This document shows, piece after piece, positions 8,767 through 20,312 of a stretch of DNA of 64,000 nucleotides. The DNA is taken from assembly GCF_017744955.1 (NCBI RefSeq), contig NZ_JAGIAG010000003.1, forward strand, positions 248,001 through 312,000, in the 5' to 3' direction. Position 1 is the first letter of the stretch. Every line of letters begins with the position of its first letter. The position numbers and the translations under genes are program-made. The notes under the pieces are model-generated. The model was not told where the DNA came from and did not search any database. It saw nothing but the letters and a program-made list of their open reading frames with translations. The stretch comes from Dokdonella sp. (lineage in GTDB: Bacteria; Pseudomonadota; Gammaproteobacteria; Xanthomonadales; Rhodanobacteraceae).

Positions 8767-11418
8767 TCAAAGCCAGCGACCGTAGCGGCGGATGTACCAG
8801 ACTTTGACCGCCTGCGTCAGGCCGCAATAGCAGAGCAGCGTCAGCGCCAGCCAGCCGAAGTACGCCGACGGCAGCGGCACCATGCCGATCTTCGCGCCGA
8901 GCGAGGTGAATGGCAGGAGCATGCCCGCGAGCATGATCGTCGCCGTCAGCGACAGCACCGGCGCGGCCGCCCAGCTCTGCACGAACGGGATGCGCCGCGT
9001 GCGGATCATGTGCACGATCAAGGTCTGCGACAGCAGCCCCTCGACGAACCAGCCGGACTGGAACAGCGCCGCCTGCGCCGGCGAGTCGGCGCCGAACACG
9101 TACCACATCAGCAGGAACGTGGTGAGGTCGAAGATCGAGCTGATCGGGCCGATCCGCACCATGAAGCGGCCGATGTCGCCGGCGTCCCAGCGCTGCGGCT
9201 TGTGCAGATAGTCCTCGTCCATGCGGTCGAACGGAATCGACAGCTGCGACAGGTCGTACAGCAGGTTCTGCACCAGCAGCTGCAACGGCAGCATCGGCAG
9301 GAACGGCAGGAACGCGCTCGCGATCAGCACGCTGAACACGTTGCCGAAGTTCGAGCTGGCCGTCATCTTGATGTACTTCATGATGTTGCCGAAGGTGACG
9401 CGGCCCTCGATCACGCCCTCCTCGAGCACCATCAGGTTCTTCTCGAGCAGGATGATGTCGGCCGATTCCTTGGCGATGTCGGTCGCGGTGTCGACCGAGA
9501 TGCCGACGTCGGCCTCGCGCAGCGCCGGCGCGTCGTTGATGCCGTCGCCGAGGAAGCCGACCGTGTGGCCGCTGCGCTGCAGCGACTTGACCACGCGCGC
9601 CTTCTGCAGCGGCGACATCTTCGCGAACACGGTCGTGCGCAGCACCAGCGCGTCCAGCGCGGAGTCGTCGAGCGATTCGACCTCCGCACCGCGCACCGAG
9701 TGCGCGACGTCGAGCCCGACCTCGGCGCAGATCTTGCGCGTCACCGCCTCGTTGTCGCCGGTGACGACCTTGACCGCGACGCCGTGCTGGCGCAGCGCGG
9801 CGATCGCCGACGCGGCGGTGTCCTTCGGGGGATCGAGGAAGGCGAGGCAGCCGACCGCGATCAGCCCGTCCTCGTCGGCGACGCCGTAGGCGCGCCCGGC
9901 CGGCGGCTGCCGTTTGATCGCGACGACCAGTACGCGCAGACCGTCGTCGTTGAGCCGCCGTGCGACCGCGCGGATCGCGCGGCGACGCTCGTCGGTGATC
10001 GGCTCGACGCGCTCGCCGACCTTCTCGAACGCGCTGATCGCCAGCATTTCCTCGACCGCGCCCTTGCACACCAGCAGTTCGCCGCCGGCGCCGTCCTCCA
10101 GCACGACCGACATGCGGCGGCGCTGGAAGTCGAACGGAATCTCGTCGACGACGCGGTAGCGCTGGGCGAGGTGGTCGAGGTCGCGATGCGCGAGCACCGC
10201 CTTGTCCATCAGGTTCTTCAGGCCGGTCTGGAAATGGCTGTTGAGCCAGCCGTAGGCGAGCACGTCCTCGTCGTCGTCGCCGTCGAGGTCGAGGTGGCGC
10301 TCGAGCACGATCCTGTCCAGCGTCAGCGTGCCGGTCTTGTCCGTGCACAGCACGTCCATCGCGCCGAAGTTCTGGATCGCGTCGAGGCGCTTGACCACCA
10401 CCTTGCGGCGCGACATCGCCAGCGCGCCCTTGGCCAGGTTCGCGCTGACGATCATCGGCAGCATCTCCGGCGTCAGGCCGACCGCGACCGACAGCGCGAA
10501 CAGGAACGCCTGCAGCCAGTCGCCCTTGTCGACGCCGTTGATGACGAACACCACCGGCACCATCACCGCCATGAAGCGGATCAGCAGCCACGACACACTG
10601 TTCACACCGCGGTCGAAGCTGGTCTGCGCACGCTGGCCGACGATGCTGCGCGCGAGCGAGCCGAGATAGGTCAGCCGGCCGGTGCCGACGACGACGCCGG
10701 TGGCGGTGCCGCTGACGACGTTGGTGCCCATGTAGCACACGCTCGGCAGGTCGAGCGGGCTGTCCAGCGCGTCGTGGCGCTCCTGCACCTCGCGCGGGAT
10801 CGCCTGCGGCGCGCTCTTCTCCACCGGCAGCGATTCGCCGGTCAGGATCGCCTGGCTGACGAACAGGTCCTTGGCGCCGAGCAGGCGCAGGTCGGCCGGC
10901 ACCATGTCGCCGGCGGCGAGATGCACGATGTCGCCGGGCACCAGTTCGGCGACCGGCACTTCGATGCGCTCGGAGTGCCCGTCCTCGGCGCGGCGCGTGA
11001 CGGTGGCGGTGTTGCGCACCATCGCCTTCAGACGCTCGGCGTCGCGCGCCGAACGAAACTCCTGCGTGAAGCGCAGCAGCACGCTCACCGCGACCATGAC
11101 GCCGATGATGATCGGCCCGGTCGGATCGTCCGCCTCGGTGAGGAGCTGCACGACGGCCAGCGCCAGCAGCACGACGATGAACGGATTGGCGAACGCGCGC
11201 AGGAGTTGCAGCGTCCAGTGCGGCGGCTTCTCGTGGGCGACTTCGTTGAAGCCGTCGCGCTCGAGACGGCGTTCGATCTCGGCCGCGCCGAGGCCGTCCA
11301 CGTCGCTGCCGAGCGCCGCCAGCAGCGCGCTGTTGTGGCGATAGGCTTCCTGGGCGACGGCGATGTGCAGGCGCGCGGCGGGCTTGCGCGCGGCATTCTT
11401 GGTTTCTTGGTTCAGCAT
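8767..11418 (-). CDS. mgtA: Mg2+-importing P-type ATPase (MgtA/MgtB type)
   Basis: 883-residue type IIIB P-type ATPase. ATG 11418 gives MLNQETKNAARK; the in-frame extension upstream is low-complexity Arg/Ala and rejected. Motifs: TGESLPVEK (actuator), phosphorylation site DKTGTLTLD, KGAVEEM in the nucleotide domain, and the hinge GDGINDAPALREADVGISVD. The transmembrane segments and the C-terminal LLYDLSQLSIPFDRMD are as in MgtA. It should import Mg2+ across the inner membrane. A small ORF and a structured leader lie upstream on the same strand, suggesting regulation at the RNA level. It is inserted between ftsK and lolA relative to the usual gene order. Confidence 0.95.
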   Translation of the reverse strand: MLNQETKNAARKPAARLHIAVAQEAYRHNSALLAALGSDVDGLGAAEIERRLERDGFNEVAHEKPPHWTLQLLRAFANPFIVVLLALAVVQLLTEADDPTGPIIIGVMVAVSVLLRFTQEFRSARDAERLKAMVRNTATVTRRAEDGHSERIEVPVAELVPGDIVHLAAGDMVPADLRLLGAKDLFVSQAILTGESLPVEKSAPQAIPREVQERHDALDSPLDLPSVCYMGTNVVSGTATGVVVGTGRLTYLGSLARSIVGQRAQTSFDRGVNSVSWLLIRFMAVMVPVVFVINGVDKGDWLQAFLFALSVAVGLTPEMLPMIVSANLAKGALAMSRRKVVVKRLDAIQNFGAMDVLCTDKTGTLTLDRIVLERHLDLDGDDDEDVLAYGWLNSHFQTGLKNLMDKAVLAHRDLDHLAQRYRVVDEIPFDFQRRRMSVVLEDGAGGELLVCKGAVEEMLAISAFEKVGERVEPITDERRRAIRAVARRLNDDGLRVLVVAIKRQPPAGRAYGVADEDGLIAVGCLAFLDPPKDTAASAIAALRQHGVAVKVVTGDNEAVTRKICAEVGLDVAHSVRGAEVESLDDSALDALVLRTTVFAKMSPLQKARVVKSLQRSGHTVGFLGDGINDAPALREADVGISVDTATDIAKESADIILLEKNLMVLEEGVIEGRVTFGNIMKYIKMTASSNFGNVFSVLIASAFLPFLPMLPLQLLVQNLLYDLSQLSIPFDRMDEDYLHKPQRWDAGDIGRFMVRIGPISSIFDLTTFLLMWYVFGADSPAQAALFQSGWFVEGLLSQTLIVHMIRTRRIPFVQSWAAAPVLSLTATIMLAGMLLPFTSLGAKIGMVPLPSAYFGWLALTLLCYCGLTQAVKVWYIRRYGRWL

Positions 11419-11569
11419 GGCTCGCGTTCCGTAGAGGTTCGCCGCGCAGCGGCGCCGGACGCGAGCCGGCCGGGTCAGGACGACCCTGGCGGGCGCACGT
11501 CGGGCGGACGCGTGCGGGCGTGGAAGGGAAAAAGCGCCGGGGGCGGTTTCGAGTCGTCGGGCATGGCGA

Positions 11570-11812
11570 TCAGCGACTCGTCGGAGCGGACGCGGGGTCG
11601 CGCCGGCAGTCGGAGGCGACGTCCCAATGGCAGGCCGGCAGACGGCTGCGCGGATCGAGCGTCCAGTGCGCCGACAGATCGGCGCGCCGCGGTTCGCGCA
11701 GCGGCGGCGGCACGGTGGCGCGATAGCGCGGGCGGTCGCGCCGCGCGAGGCCGAGAAAAGCGAGAAGACCGCCGCGCGCACGCGACGGGAACAGCCGGGT
11801 GTGGAGCTTCAT
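11570..11812 (-). CDS. small hypothetical protein upstream of mgtA
   Basis: 80 residues, MKLHTRLFPSRARGGLLAFL at the N-terminus. A strong ribosome-binding site (GTGAGGTGAGCC) sits just before ATG 11812. The N-terminus has a short hydrophobic stretch (GGLLAFLGLA). The centre reads PPPLREPRRADLSAHWTLDP and then LPACHWDV, a W-x-x-D-P...C-x-W arrangement that looks like a conserved short motif rather than random coding. It is Arg/Pro-rich, so a chance ORF in GC-rich DNA is possible. Placed between the structured leader and mgtA, it could be a leader peptide or a small Mg2+-linked protein. No function is assigned. Confidence 0.45.
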   Translation of the reverse strand: MKLHTRLFPSRARGGLLAFLGLARRDRPRYRATVPPPLREPRRADLSAHWTLDPRSRLPACHWDVASDCRRDPASAPTSR

Positions 11813-11861
11813 GGCTCACCTCACGTATTGCCGACGGCAACCGTGGAGGCGAGCCGGACTT

Positions 11862-11969
11862 CCCTAGTCGAGGAAAGTGCCGGCCGACCCTGGCGGATCG
11901 CCGCAGGCGCCGAGTTGGATTTGCGACGCCGCCATCCGATGCTCGCGGAGGTCGGCGCTGCGACTAGGG
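11862..11969 (-). promoter_or_regulatory. structured 5' leader upstream of the small ORF and mgtA
   Basis: On the minus strand, CCCTAGTCG (11969-11961) pairs perfectly with CGACTAGGG (11870-11862) and closes about 90 nt. Inside it, GCCGACC pairs with GGTCGGC, then TGGCGG with CCGCCA, then GTCGCA with TGCGGC, giving a long nested stem. A separate hairpin TTGCC-GTC-GGCAA lies just before the ribosome-binding site of the small ORF. The 350-bp gap 11813-12162 holds no gene; besides this element it contains only the ftsK terminator. The layout suggests a cis-acting RNA controlling Mg2+ transport. I could not match it by eye to the M-box, the mgtA Mg sensor or yybP-ykoY. Confidence 0.5.
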
Positions 11970-12075
11970 TGGTCGTCCATATCGTCAGTGGTGGATGACA
12001 AGGGCCGCGGCGGCGTGGCGCCGTGCGGCGGCGCGGATTCTCTGCCTCGAAAAAGGGGCCGTCAATCCCCGGCGC

Positions 12076-12110
12076 AAAAAAAAAAATCCGCATCGCCCGG
12101 CGGTGCGGAT
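12076..12110 (-). terminator. intrinsic terminator of ftsK
   Basis: On the minus strand a GC-rich hairpin (ATCCGCACC...GGGCGATGCGGAT, 12110-12086) is followed by a run of 11 T (12086-12076), about 50 bp after the ftsK stop. A clear rho-independent terminator. Confidence 0.92.
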
Positions 12111-12162
12111 CTTCGTGTGTCGTGCGACGCGGCGCGTCGGCACCCGAACGTGGGACGGTCGC

Positions 12163-14493
12163 TTACCGCTCCGGCGGCGGCGGCGCGAGCACGGTGCGGT
12201 TGCCGTTGGATTCGGCGGCGCTGACCACGCCGTCCTGCTCCATCTTCTCGATCATGCGCGCGGCGCGGTTGTAGCCGATCTTCAGGCGCCGCTGCACGCC
12301 GGAAATCGACGCGCGGCGCGATTCGGTCACGATCGCGACGGCCTGGTCGTAGAGCTCGTCGTAGTCGCCGCCGTTCTCGCCGTCGGAGGCGTCCTCGGGC
12401 AGGCCGGATTCGCCGATCACCTTGCCGTTGCCGAGCGACTGCACTTCCTCGAGCACGCCTTCGATGTAGTCCGGCTCGCCCTGCGCCTTCAGCCATTCGA
12501 CCACCTTGTGCACCTCGTGGTCGTCGACGAAGGCGCCGTGCACGCGCTCCGGCGCGGCGGTGCCGGGCGGCAGGTAGAGCATGTCGCCGTGGCCGAGCAG
12601 CGTTTCCGCACCGCTCTGATCGAGGATCGTGCGCGAGTCGATCTTGGAGGACACCTGGAACGCGATGCGCGTCGGGATGTTGGCCTTGATCAGGCCGGTG
12701 ATGACGTCGACCGACGGGCGCTGGGTGGCGAGCACCAGATGCACGCCGGCCGCGCGCGCCTTCTGCGCCAGGCGCGCGATGAGTTCCTCGACCTTCTTGC
12801 CGACGATCATCATCATGTCGGCGAACTCGTCGATGATGACGACGATGTACGGCAGCGGCTGCAACGGCTCGGCCACGCGCGACGGCTGCGAGGCGTCCGG
12901 GCGGAACATAGGATCGAGCAGCGGCTGGCCGGCGTCGTCGGCGTCCTTCACCTTCTTGTTGAAGCCGGCGAGGTTGCGCACGCCGACCGCGGCCATCAGC
13001 TTGTAGCGCCGCTCCATCTCGGCCACGCACCAGCGCAGCGCGTTGGCCGCTTCCTTCATGTCGGTGACGACCGGCGCGAGCAGATGCGGGATGCCCTGGT
13101 ACACGGACAACTCCAGCATCTTCGGGTCGATCATGATCATGCGCACGTCGCGCGCGCTGGCCTTGTAGAGCAGGCTCAGCACCATCGCGTTCAGCGCCAC
13201 CGACTTGCCGGAACCGGTGGTGCCGGCGACGAGCAGGTGCGGCATCTTCTGCAGGTCGACCACGACCGGCGCGCCGCCGATGTCCTTGCCGAGCGCGAGC
13301 GCGAGCGGCGACTTCAGCGCGTCATACTTGCCCGAACTCAGGATCTCCGACAGGTACACGATCTCGCGATTCGTGTTGGGGATCTCCAGGCCGATCACCG
13401 ATTTGCCCGGAATCACGTCGACCACGCGCACGCTGACCACCGACAAGCCGCGCGCGATGTCCTTGTCGAGGCTGGAGATCTGGCTGCCCTTGATGCCGGG
13501 CGCCGGCTGCATCTCGAAACGCGTGATGACCGGTCCCGGATGCGCGCTGACCACCTGCGCCTCGATGCGGAAGTCCTTCAGCTTGAACTCGACCTGGCGC
13601 GACAGCGCCTCCAGGGTTTCTTCCGAATAGCCCTTGGCCTGCGGCTTGGGCTCGTCGAGCAGCGACAGCGGCGGCACCTCGCCTTCGCTCGACGCGCCGG
13701 CGAACAGCGGAATCTGCGTCTCGCGCTTGGCGCGCTCGCTCTTCTCGATCGGCGCGATCACCGGCTCGATCTTGACCGGCTCGCGCTTGGCCTGTTTGAT
13801 CGTCTCGACCTTGCGCACGACCTCGCGCTCGGCGCGTGCCTCGCGCGCGGCGTTCCAGTCCTCGGCCTTGCGCATCTTGCTGGCGACGTTGCTGCCGGCG
13901 CCGAGCAGGAAGCGGCCGATCACGTCCATCACCTTGAACCACGACAAGCCGGTCGCCAGCGTGATCGCGATCAGCAGCAGCGCGAGCAGGAACAAGCCGG
14001 CGCCGAGCGGGCCGAAGCTGTGCGTCAGGCCGCCGCCGATGGCACGCCCGAGCACACCGCCGCCGCCGGCGGGCAGCACGCTGGGGCCGTGCGAGTTCAG
14101 ATAGGCGAGGCCTGGCGCGGCGACGAAGAACGCGACGAAACCGATCAGCCGCAGCGCCGGCTCCAGCGGCGAGCGCTCCTCGGTGGTGGCGCCGCGCAGC
14201 ACCACCGCGCCGACGGTCAGCAGCAGGATTGGCAAGGTGTAGGCGACGATGCCGATCAGGAAGAATTCGAGATCGGCGATCCACGCGCCGAACGCGCCGC
14301 CGAAGTTGCGGATCGCCAGGGCCGGGTCGCCGGCATGCGAAAAGCCGGGATCCTGCGCGTTGTAGGTCAGCAGGCAGGCGAACAGGTAGACCGCCAGCGG
14401 AAGCAGCAGCAGGAACGCCGCCTCGCGCAGGCGCTTGTGCCATTGCTCGTTGAGTCGGGGCGTCGGTTTGGATTCTTTGAGTACGCGTGCCAC
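12163..14493 (-). CDS. ftsK: DNA translocase FtsK
   Basis: Septum-localised DNA pump that moves chromosome ends and dif sites to XerCD. 776 residues, GTG start, in the size range of short FtsK/SpoIIIE proteins. Four N-terminal transmembrane segments lie in residues 20-180, followed by a short charged linker. The RecA-like motor has Walker A GTTGSGKS near residue 430 and Walker [15 protein letters not shown] winged-helix gamma domain near the C-terminus ([20 protein letters not shown]) reads KOPS. It is followed by a terminator, and a Y-shaped repeat lies between ftsK and ald. lolA, its usual neighbour, is displaced. Confidence 0.97.
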   Translation of the reverse strand: MARVLKESKPTPRLNEQWHKRLREAAFLLLLPLAVYLFACLLTYNAQDPGFSHAGDPALAIRNFGGAFGAWIADLEFFLIGIVAYTLPILLLTVGAVVLRGATTEERSPLEPALRLIGFVAFFVAAPGLAYLNSHGPSVLPAGGGGVLGRAIGGGLTHSFGPLGAGLFLLALLLIAITLATGLSWFKVMDVIGRFLLGAGSNVASKMRKAEDWNAAREARAEREVVRKVETIKQAKREPVKIEPVIAPIEKSERAKRETQIPLFAGASSEGEVPPLSLLDEPKPQAKGYSEETLEALSRQVEFKLKDFRIEAQVVSAHPGPVITRFEMQPAPGIKGSQISSLDKDIARGLSVVSVRVVDVIPGKSVIGLEIPNTNREIVYLSEILSSGKYDALKSPLALALGKDIGGAPVVVDLQKMPHLLVAGTTGSGKSVALNAMVLSLLYKASARDVRMIMIDPKMLELSVYQGIPHLLAPVVTDMKEAANALRWCVAEMERRYKLMAAVGVRNLAGFNKKVKDADDAGQPLLDPMFRPDASQPSRVAEPLQPLPYIVVIIDEFADMMMIVGKKVEELIARLAQKARAAGVHLVLATQRPSVDVITGLIKANIPTRIAFQVSSKIDSRTILDQSGAETLLGHGDMLYLPPGTAAPERVHGAFVDDHEVHKVVEWLKAQGEPDYIEGVLEEVQSLGNGKVIGESGLPEDASDGENGGDYDELYDQAVAIVTESRRASISGVQRRLKIGYNRAARMIEKMEQDGVVSAAESNGNRTVLAPPPPER

Positions 14494-14564
14494 TCGTACA
14501 ATCTACCCGAATTTCCCGCTACAAGACATTGAGTGAATTGAAAAGATTTCGACACCGGCGAATA

Positions 14565-14642
14565 TCGACGTCATTTCCCGCGACTACGGGAATCCAAAGC
14601 GCCATTGCGAATGGATGCCCGCATTCGCGGGCATGACGTCGA
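14565..14642. repeat. Y-shaped palindromic repeat between ald and ftsK
   Basis: Perfect 10-bp outer arms TCGACGTCAT (14565-14574) and ATGACGTCGA (14633-14642) enclose two inner hairpins: TTCCCG...CGGGAA on the left, and ATGCCCGC-ATTC-GCGGGCAT on the right. The whole can fold into a three-way junction. The core (GTCATTTCCCGCG...CGGGAATCC...GCGGGCATGACG) is of the dispersed extragenic repeat type common in proteobacteria. It fills most of the 175-bp ald-ftsK gap. Confidence 0.8.
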
Positions 14643-14668
14643 GGAGAATCTTCCCGTCGAGTGGGCGA

Positions 14669-16899
<2,231 letters not shown>

Positions 16900-16926
16900 C
16901 GCGGAAACCGCCCCCGACGCATGAGC

Positions 16927-16984
16927 CGCGAAGGACACGAAGAGCAGGCGCCGATTCTTTCCGCTTCTCCTCGCGTCCTTCGCG
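16927..16984. repeat. inverted repeat downstream of trxB
   Basis: Perfect 10-bp arms CGCGAAGGAC (16927-16936) and GTCCTTCGCG (16975-16984) around 38 bp. The sequence belongs to the CACGAAGGACACGAAG-like extragenic repeats found in many genomes. It lies between trxB and the acetyltransferase gene and may form the trxB transcript end, though no T-run follows. Confidence 0.65.
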
Positions 16985-17018
16985 CCCCCGTCATCGCTTC
17001 CGCTCCCGACGCACTCTC

Positions 17019-18185
17019 GTGAAGGCCCGCTTCCACGGACGGCTCGACGACCTCCCGGCCGATGCCTGGAACGCGCTGCGCGCGGACGACAATCCGTTCC
17101 TCGAGCACGCCTTTCTCGCCGGCCTCGAGCGGCACGGCTGCATCGACGCGCGCACCGGCTGGCAGCCGCACCACCTCGGCGTGTATGACGGCGAGCGGCT
17201 GGTCGCCGCGGCGCCGTTGTATCTGAAGGGCAATTCGCACGGCGAGTTCGTGTTCGACTGGTCGTGGGCGCACGCCTACGAGCAGCACGGCCTGGACTAC
17301 TACCCGAAACTGCTCTGCGCAGTGCCCTATTCGCCGGTGACCGGGCCGCGCCTGCTGGTCGACCACGGCACCGACGCGAACGCGTTGCGCGCGACGCTGA
17401 TCGCGCTGCTGCGCGGCGAGGCCGAGCGCCTGCGCCTGTCGTCGGCGCACCTGAATTTCGCCACCGGCGAGGATGCGGCGGCGTTCGCCGGCGCGGACTG
17501 GCTGCCGCGCTTCGACTGGCAGTTCCATTGGCGCAACGCGGCGTCGGAGAGCAGCGCCGGCTGGCGCGATTTCGACGACTTCCTCGCCGCGCTCAACCAC
17601 AAGAAGCGCAAGAACATCCGCCAGGAACGCGCGCGCGTCGCGCGCGCCGGCGTCGTGTGCGAGATCCGCCACGGCGACGAGCTCGACGACGCCGAGTGGC
17701 AGGCGCTGCACGATTTCTACCTCGCCACCTTCGACGACAAGGGCAACTACGCGGCGCTGACGCTGGATTTCTTCCGCCATCTCGGCCGCAGCATGCCGCG
17801 CAAGGTCGTCGCCGTGCTGTGCCGGCGCGGCGACCGGCTGATCGCCGGCGCGCTGATGCTGCGCAGTTCGACCACGCTGTACGGACGCTACTGGGGCGCG
17901 CTGGAGACGGTCGAAGCGCTGCACTTCGAAGCCTGCTACTACCAGGGCATCGAATACTGCCTGCGCGAAGGACTGACCCTGTTCGAGCCCGGCGCGCAGG
18001 GCGAGCACAAGCTCGCGCGCGGCTTCCTGCCGACGCGCACGCACTCGTTCCACTGGGTCGCCGACCCGCGCTTTCGCCAGGCGATCGCCGAGGCGCTGCG
18101 ACGCGAAGCGCAGGCGCTGCACGAGTATCGCGACGACCTGCTCGCGCATTCGCCGTTCGCCCGCCACGCGGCGGAGCCGGCGTGA
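17019..18185 (+). CDS. FemAB-like/GNAT acyltransferase (DUF482 family)
   Basis: 388 residues, GTG start. The sequence follows the FemAB-like (DUF482, PF04339) family: NPFLEHAFLAGLERHGC at the N-terminus, WSWAHAYEQHGLDYYPKLLC near residue 75, the basic RKNIRQERARVARAGV stretch near 200, and a C-terminal GNAT-like half with LIAGALMLRSSTTLYGRYWG and YYQGIEYCLREGLTLFEPGA. The family is often annotated as peptidogalycan biosynthesis or N-acetyltransferase, but its substrate is not established. The stop overlaps the aat start (GTGA), so the two are translationally coupled. Confidence 0.88.
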   Translation: MKARFHGRLDDLPADAWNALRADDNPFLEHAFLAGLERHGCIDARTGWQPHHLGVYDGERLVAAAPLYLKGNSHGEFVFDWSWAHAYEQHGLDYYPKLLCAVPYSPVTGPRLLVDHGTDANALRATLIALLRGEAERLRLSSAHLNFATGEDAAAFAGADWLPRFDWQFHWRNAASESSAGWRDFDDFLAALNHKKRKNIRQERARVARAGVVCEIRHGDELDDAEWQALHDFYLATFDDKGNYAALTLDFFRHLGRSMPRKVVAVLCRRGDRLIAGALMLRSSTTLYGRYWGALETVEALHFEACYYQGIEYCLREGLTLFEPGAQGEHKLARGFLPTRTHSFHWVADPRFRQAIAEALRREAQALHEYRDDLLAHSPFARHAAEPA

Positions 18186-18913
18186 TCCGCCTGCCCTTCC
18201 TCGATCCCGCCAGGCCGGATGCGTTTCCGCCGGCCGAGCGCGCATTGCGCGAGCCCGACGGCCTGCTCGCCGCCGGCGGCGACCTGTCGCCCGAGCGGCT
18301 GCTCGCCGCGTACCGGCGCGGCATCTTTCCGTGGTACTCCGACGGCGAGCCGATCCTGTGGTGGTCGCCGGCGCGGCGCACGCTGTTCGACACGCGCGCG
18401 ATGCACGTGCCGCGCCGGCTCGCGCGCTGGCTGCGCCACTGCGCCTGGACGATCCGCGCGGACCACGCGTTCGGCGAGGTGATGCGCGCCTGCGCCGCGC
18501 CGCGCGCGAAGCAGCGCGGCACCTGGATCACGGCGGAGATGCTCGACGCGTACGAACGCCTGCACGCGCTCGGCCATGCGCATTCGGTCGAGGCCTGGGA
18601 CGGGGAGCGGCTGGTCGGCGGCATCTACGGCGTCGCGCTCGGACGCATGTTCTTCGGCGAGTCGATGTTCAGCGTGGAGAACAACGGCTCCAAGGTTGCC
18701 CTGCTCGGCCTCGCCGCCGCGCTGCGCGGCTGGGGCTGGCCGCTGCTCGATGCGCAGGTCGCGTCGGACCACCTGTTCACGCTCGGCGCCTTCGAGTGGC
18801 CGCGCGAGGAATTCCTGCCCCGCGTCGCCGAGCTGACCGCGCTGGACGCCGAAGGCGGCGCGTGGACCGGGCGGCCGCTGCCGCAGCCGCGCGAACTCGT
18901 CGGCGTCGCGTGA
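18182..18913 (+). CDS. aat: leucyl/phenylalanyl-tRNA--protein transferase
   Basis: Transfers Leu or Phe to proteins with N-terminal Arg or Lys, making N-degrons for ClpS/ClpAP. 243 residues from GTG 18182, whose TGA-overlap with the upstream gene fixes the start. Family motifs: FPPAERALREPDGLLAAGGD, YRRGIFPWYSDGEPILWWSP, HSVEAWDGERLVGGIYGVAL, FFGESMFS and LDAQVASDHLFTLGA. The ClpS and ClpA partners are encoded about 6-9 kb away in this window. Confidence 0.97.
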   Translation: MIRLPFLDPARPDAFPPAERALREPDGLLAAGGDLSPERLLAAYRRGIFPWYSDGEPILWWSPARRTLFDTRAMHVPRRLARWLRHCAWTIRADHAFGEVMRACAAPRAKQRGTWITAEMLDAYERLHALGHAHSVEAWDGERLVGGIYGVALGRMFFGESMFSVENNGSKVALLGLAAALRGWGWPLLDAQVASDHLFTLGAFEWPREEFLPRVAELTALDAEGGAWTGRPLPQPRELVGVA

Positions 18914-18954
18914 TGCCCGATCGCCCGGTCGCGACGGCGATAGCTTGATCCATC

Positions 18955-18975
18955 AAATGAGAATAACTATCATTT
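18955..18975 (+). promoter_or_regulatory. putative Fur box upstream of fpr
   Basis: AAATGAGAATAACTATCATTT is an imperfect palindrome matching the core of the Fur consensus (GATAATGATAATCATTATC) at most A/T positions, in a locally AT-rich island. The 291-bp gap 18914-19204 otherwise shows no gene. The site faces fpr, so iron-dependent control of the reductase is plausible; it could instead regulate an unrecognised minus-strand transcript. Confidence 0.65.
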
Positions 18976-19204
18976 GCGAAAACTAGCGGGCCAGCGCGCG
19001 ACTCCGCCCGCGGCAAGGCGCCGCGCAGTGCCCGCGGCGCACGCCCACCCTTCGGTCCAGGCCTCCCGCCCGCTGTGCTCACCGCCGCAGGAGCGACACC
19101 CAGACACATCACTCCCCCCGGGACATCCTGCCGTCTCCCCTGCAACGGCCTTCCATACCAAAATGTACAGTTCTGCCCGCTCCGATGCCCCGCTCCGTTC
19201 CGAG

Positions 19205-19981
19205 ATGACCCCGCACGCCGTCGCACGCGTCACCCACGTCCACCACTGGAACGACAGCCTGTTCTCGTTCCGCACCACGCGCGATCCCGGCCTGCGCTTC
19301 GTCAGCGGTCAGTTCCTGATGATCGGCCTACCCGTCGACGGCCGTCCGCTGATGCGCGCCTACAGCATCGCCAGTCCGGCCTGGGCGGAGCATCTGGAGT
19401 TCTTCAGCATCAAGGTCGAGCACGGCCAGCTCACCTCGCGCCTGCAGCACCTGCAGGTCGGCGACGAGATCCTGGTCAGCCGCAAGCCGACCGGCACCCT
19501 GGTGCTGCACGACCTGCACCCGGGCAAGCACCTGTACCTGCTCGGCACCGGCACCGGGCTCGCGCCGTTCGTCGGCCTGATCCAGGACCCCGACGTGCTG
19601 GAATCCTACGATCGCATCGTGCTCGCCCACGGCGTGCGCGAGACCGCCGATCTCGCCTACGCCGAATTCATCGAGCGCGAACTGCCCCAGCACGAGTTCC
19701 TCGGCGAGCTCGTGCGCGAGAAGCTGATCTACCTGCCGAGCGTGACGCGCGAGCGCTTCCGCACGCAGGGGCGCCTGACCGAGCTGATCGCCGACGGCCG
19801 CCTGGCGGAACTGGCCGGACTGCCGCCGCTGCATCCGGCGCGCGACCGCCTGATGATCTGCGGCAGTCCGACGATGCTGTCGGATACGCGCACGCTGCTC
19901 GACCAGCGCGGCTTCACCGCTTCGCCACGCTCGGGGCATCCGGGCGACTACGTTTTCGAGCGGGCTTTCGTCGAGAAATAA
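19205..19981 (+). CDS. fpr: ferredoxin--NADP+ reductase
   Basis: FAD enzyme passing electrons between NADPH and ferredoxin or bacterioferritin-associated ferredoxin. 258 residues from ATG 19205, where [20 protein letters not shown] aligns with the Pseudomonas FprA start; ATG 19163 would add 14 residues. Neither start has a clear Shine-Dalgarno. Motifs: [12 protein letters not shown] for [23 protein letters not shown] and [16 protein letters not shown] for NADP, and a C-terminal [10 protein letters not shown] ending in the aromatic-X-K typical of this class. A Fur box lies about 230 bp upstream. Confidence 0.94.
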   Translation: MTPHAVARVTHVHHWNDSLFSFRTTRDPGLRFVSGQFLMIGLPVDGRPLMRAYSIASPAWAEHLEFFSIKVEHGQLTSRLQHLQVGDEILVSRKPTGTLVLHDLHPGKHLYLLGTGTGLAPFVGLIQDPDVLESYDRIVLAHGVRETADLAYAEFIERELPQHEFLGELVREKLIYLPSVTRERFRTQGRLTELIADGRLAELAGLPPLHPARDRLMICGSPTMLSDTRTLLDQRGFTASPRSGHPGDYVFERAFVEK

Positions 19982-20088
19982 CCGCGCCGATCGACCCGAT
20001 CCGACCGCTTTGCTTCACCCCAGGCCGCGATCGTGGCAGAATCGCGCGCCTTTCTGGGCCGTCCGGCCCCGCAGAACCCAAGGGAACA

Positions 20089-20307
20089 ATGTCCAAAGAC
20101 GACGTCATCGAGATGGAAGGGACGATCCTCGAAACCCTTCCGAACACGGTGTTCCGCGTGAAGCTCGAGAACGGTCACGTGGTCACGGCCCACATCTCCG
20201 GCCGCATGCGCAAGAACTACATCCGCATCCTGACCGGCGACAAGGTCAAGGTCGAGATGACCCCGTATGACCTGACCAAGGGCCGCATCACCTACCGCAT
20301 GAGGTAG
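20089..20307 (+). CDS. infA: translation initiation factor IF-1
   Basis: 72-residue OB-fold protein of the 30S initiation complex. [20 protein letters not shown] and the remainder match IF-1 end to end, including [19 protein letters not shown] and [14 protein letters not shown] 20089 has AAGGGA just upstream. A CAGAAT at 20037-20042 could be its -10 element. In E. coli infA lies beside clpA and aat; here aat is near but four kilobases of accessory genes intervene before clpA. Confidence 0.98.
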   Translation: MSKDDVIEMEGTILETLPNTVFRVKLENGHVVTAHISGRMRKNYIRILTGDKVKVEMTPYDLTKGRITYRMR

Positions 20308-20312
20308 GACCG

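Noticed and set aside
9010..11967. Long plus-strand ORF opposite mgtA
   Set aside because: Antisense frame of the P-type ATPase with no protein-like features.
11813..12162. M-box or yybP-ykoY riboswitch before mgtA
   Set aside because: The leader is structured but lacks the recognisable consensus elements of these classes as I recall them; reported only as an unclassified leader.
18914..19204. A bfd (bacterioferritin-associated ferredoxin) gene near the Fur box
   Set aside because: No ORF with the expected MYVCIC-type start and 2Fe-2S cysteines on either strand.
20308..20312. tRNA genes near infA or clpA (serW is there in E. coli)
   Set aside because: No cloverleaf found: the infA to lipoprotein gap is 5 bp and the clpA side contains only the terminator.
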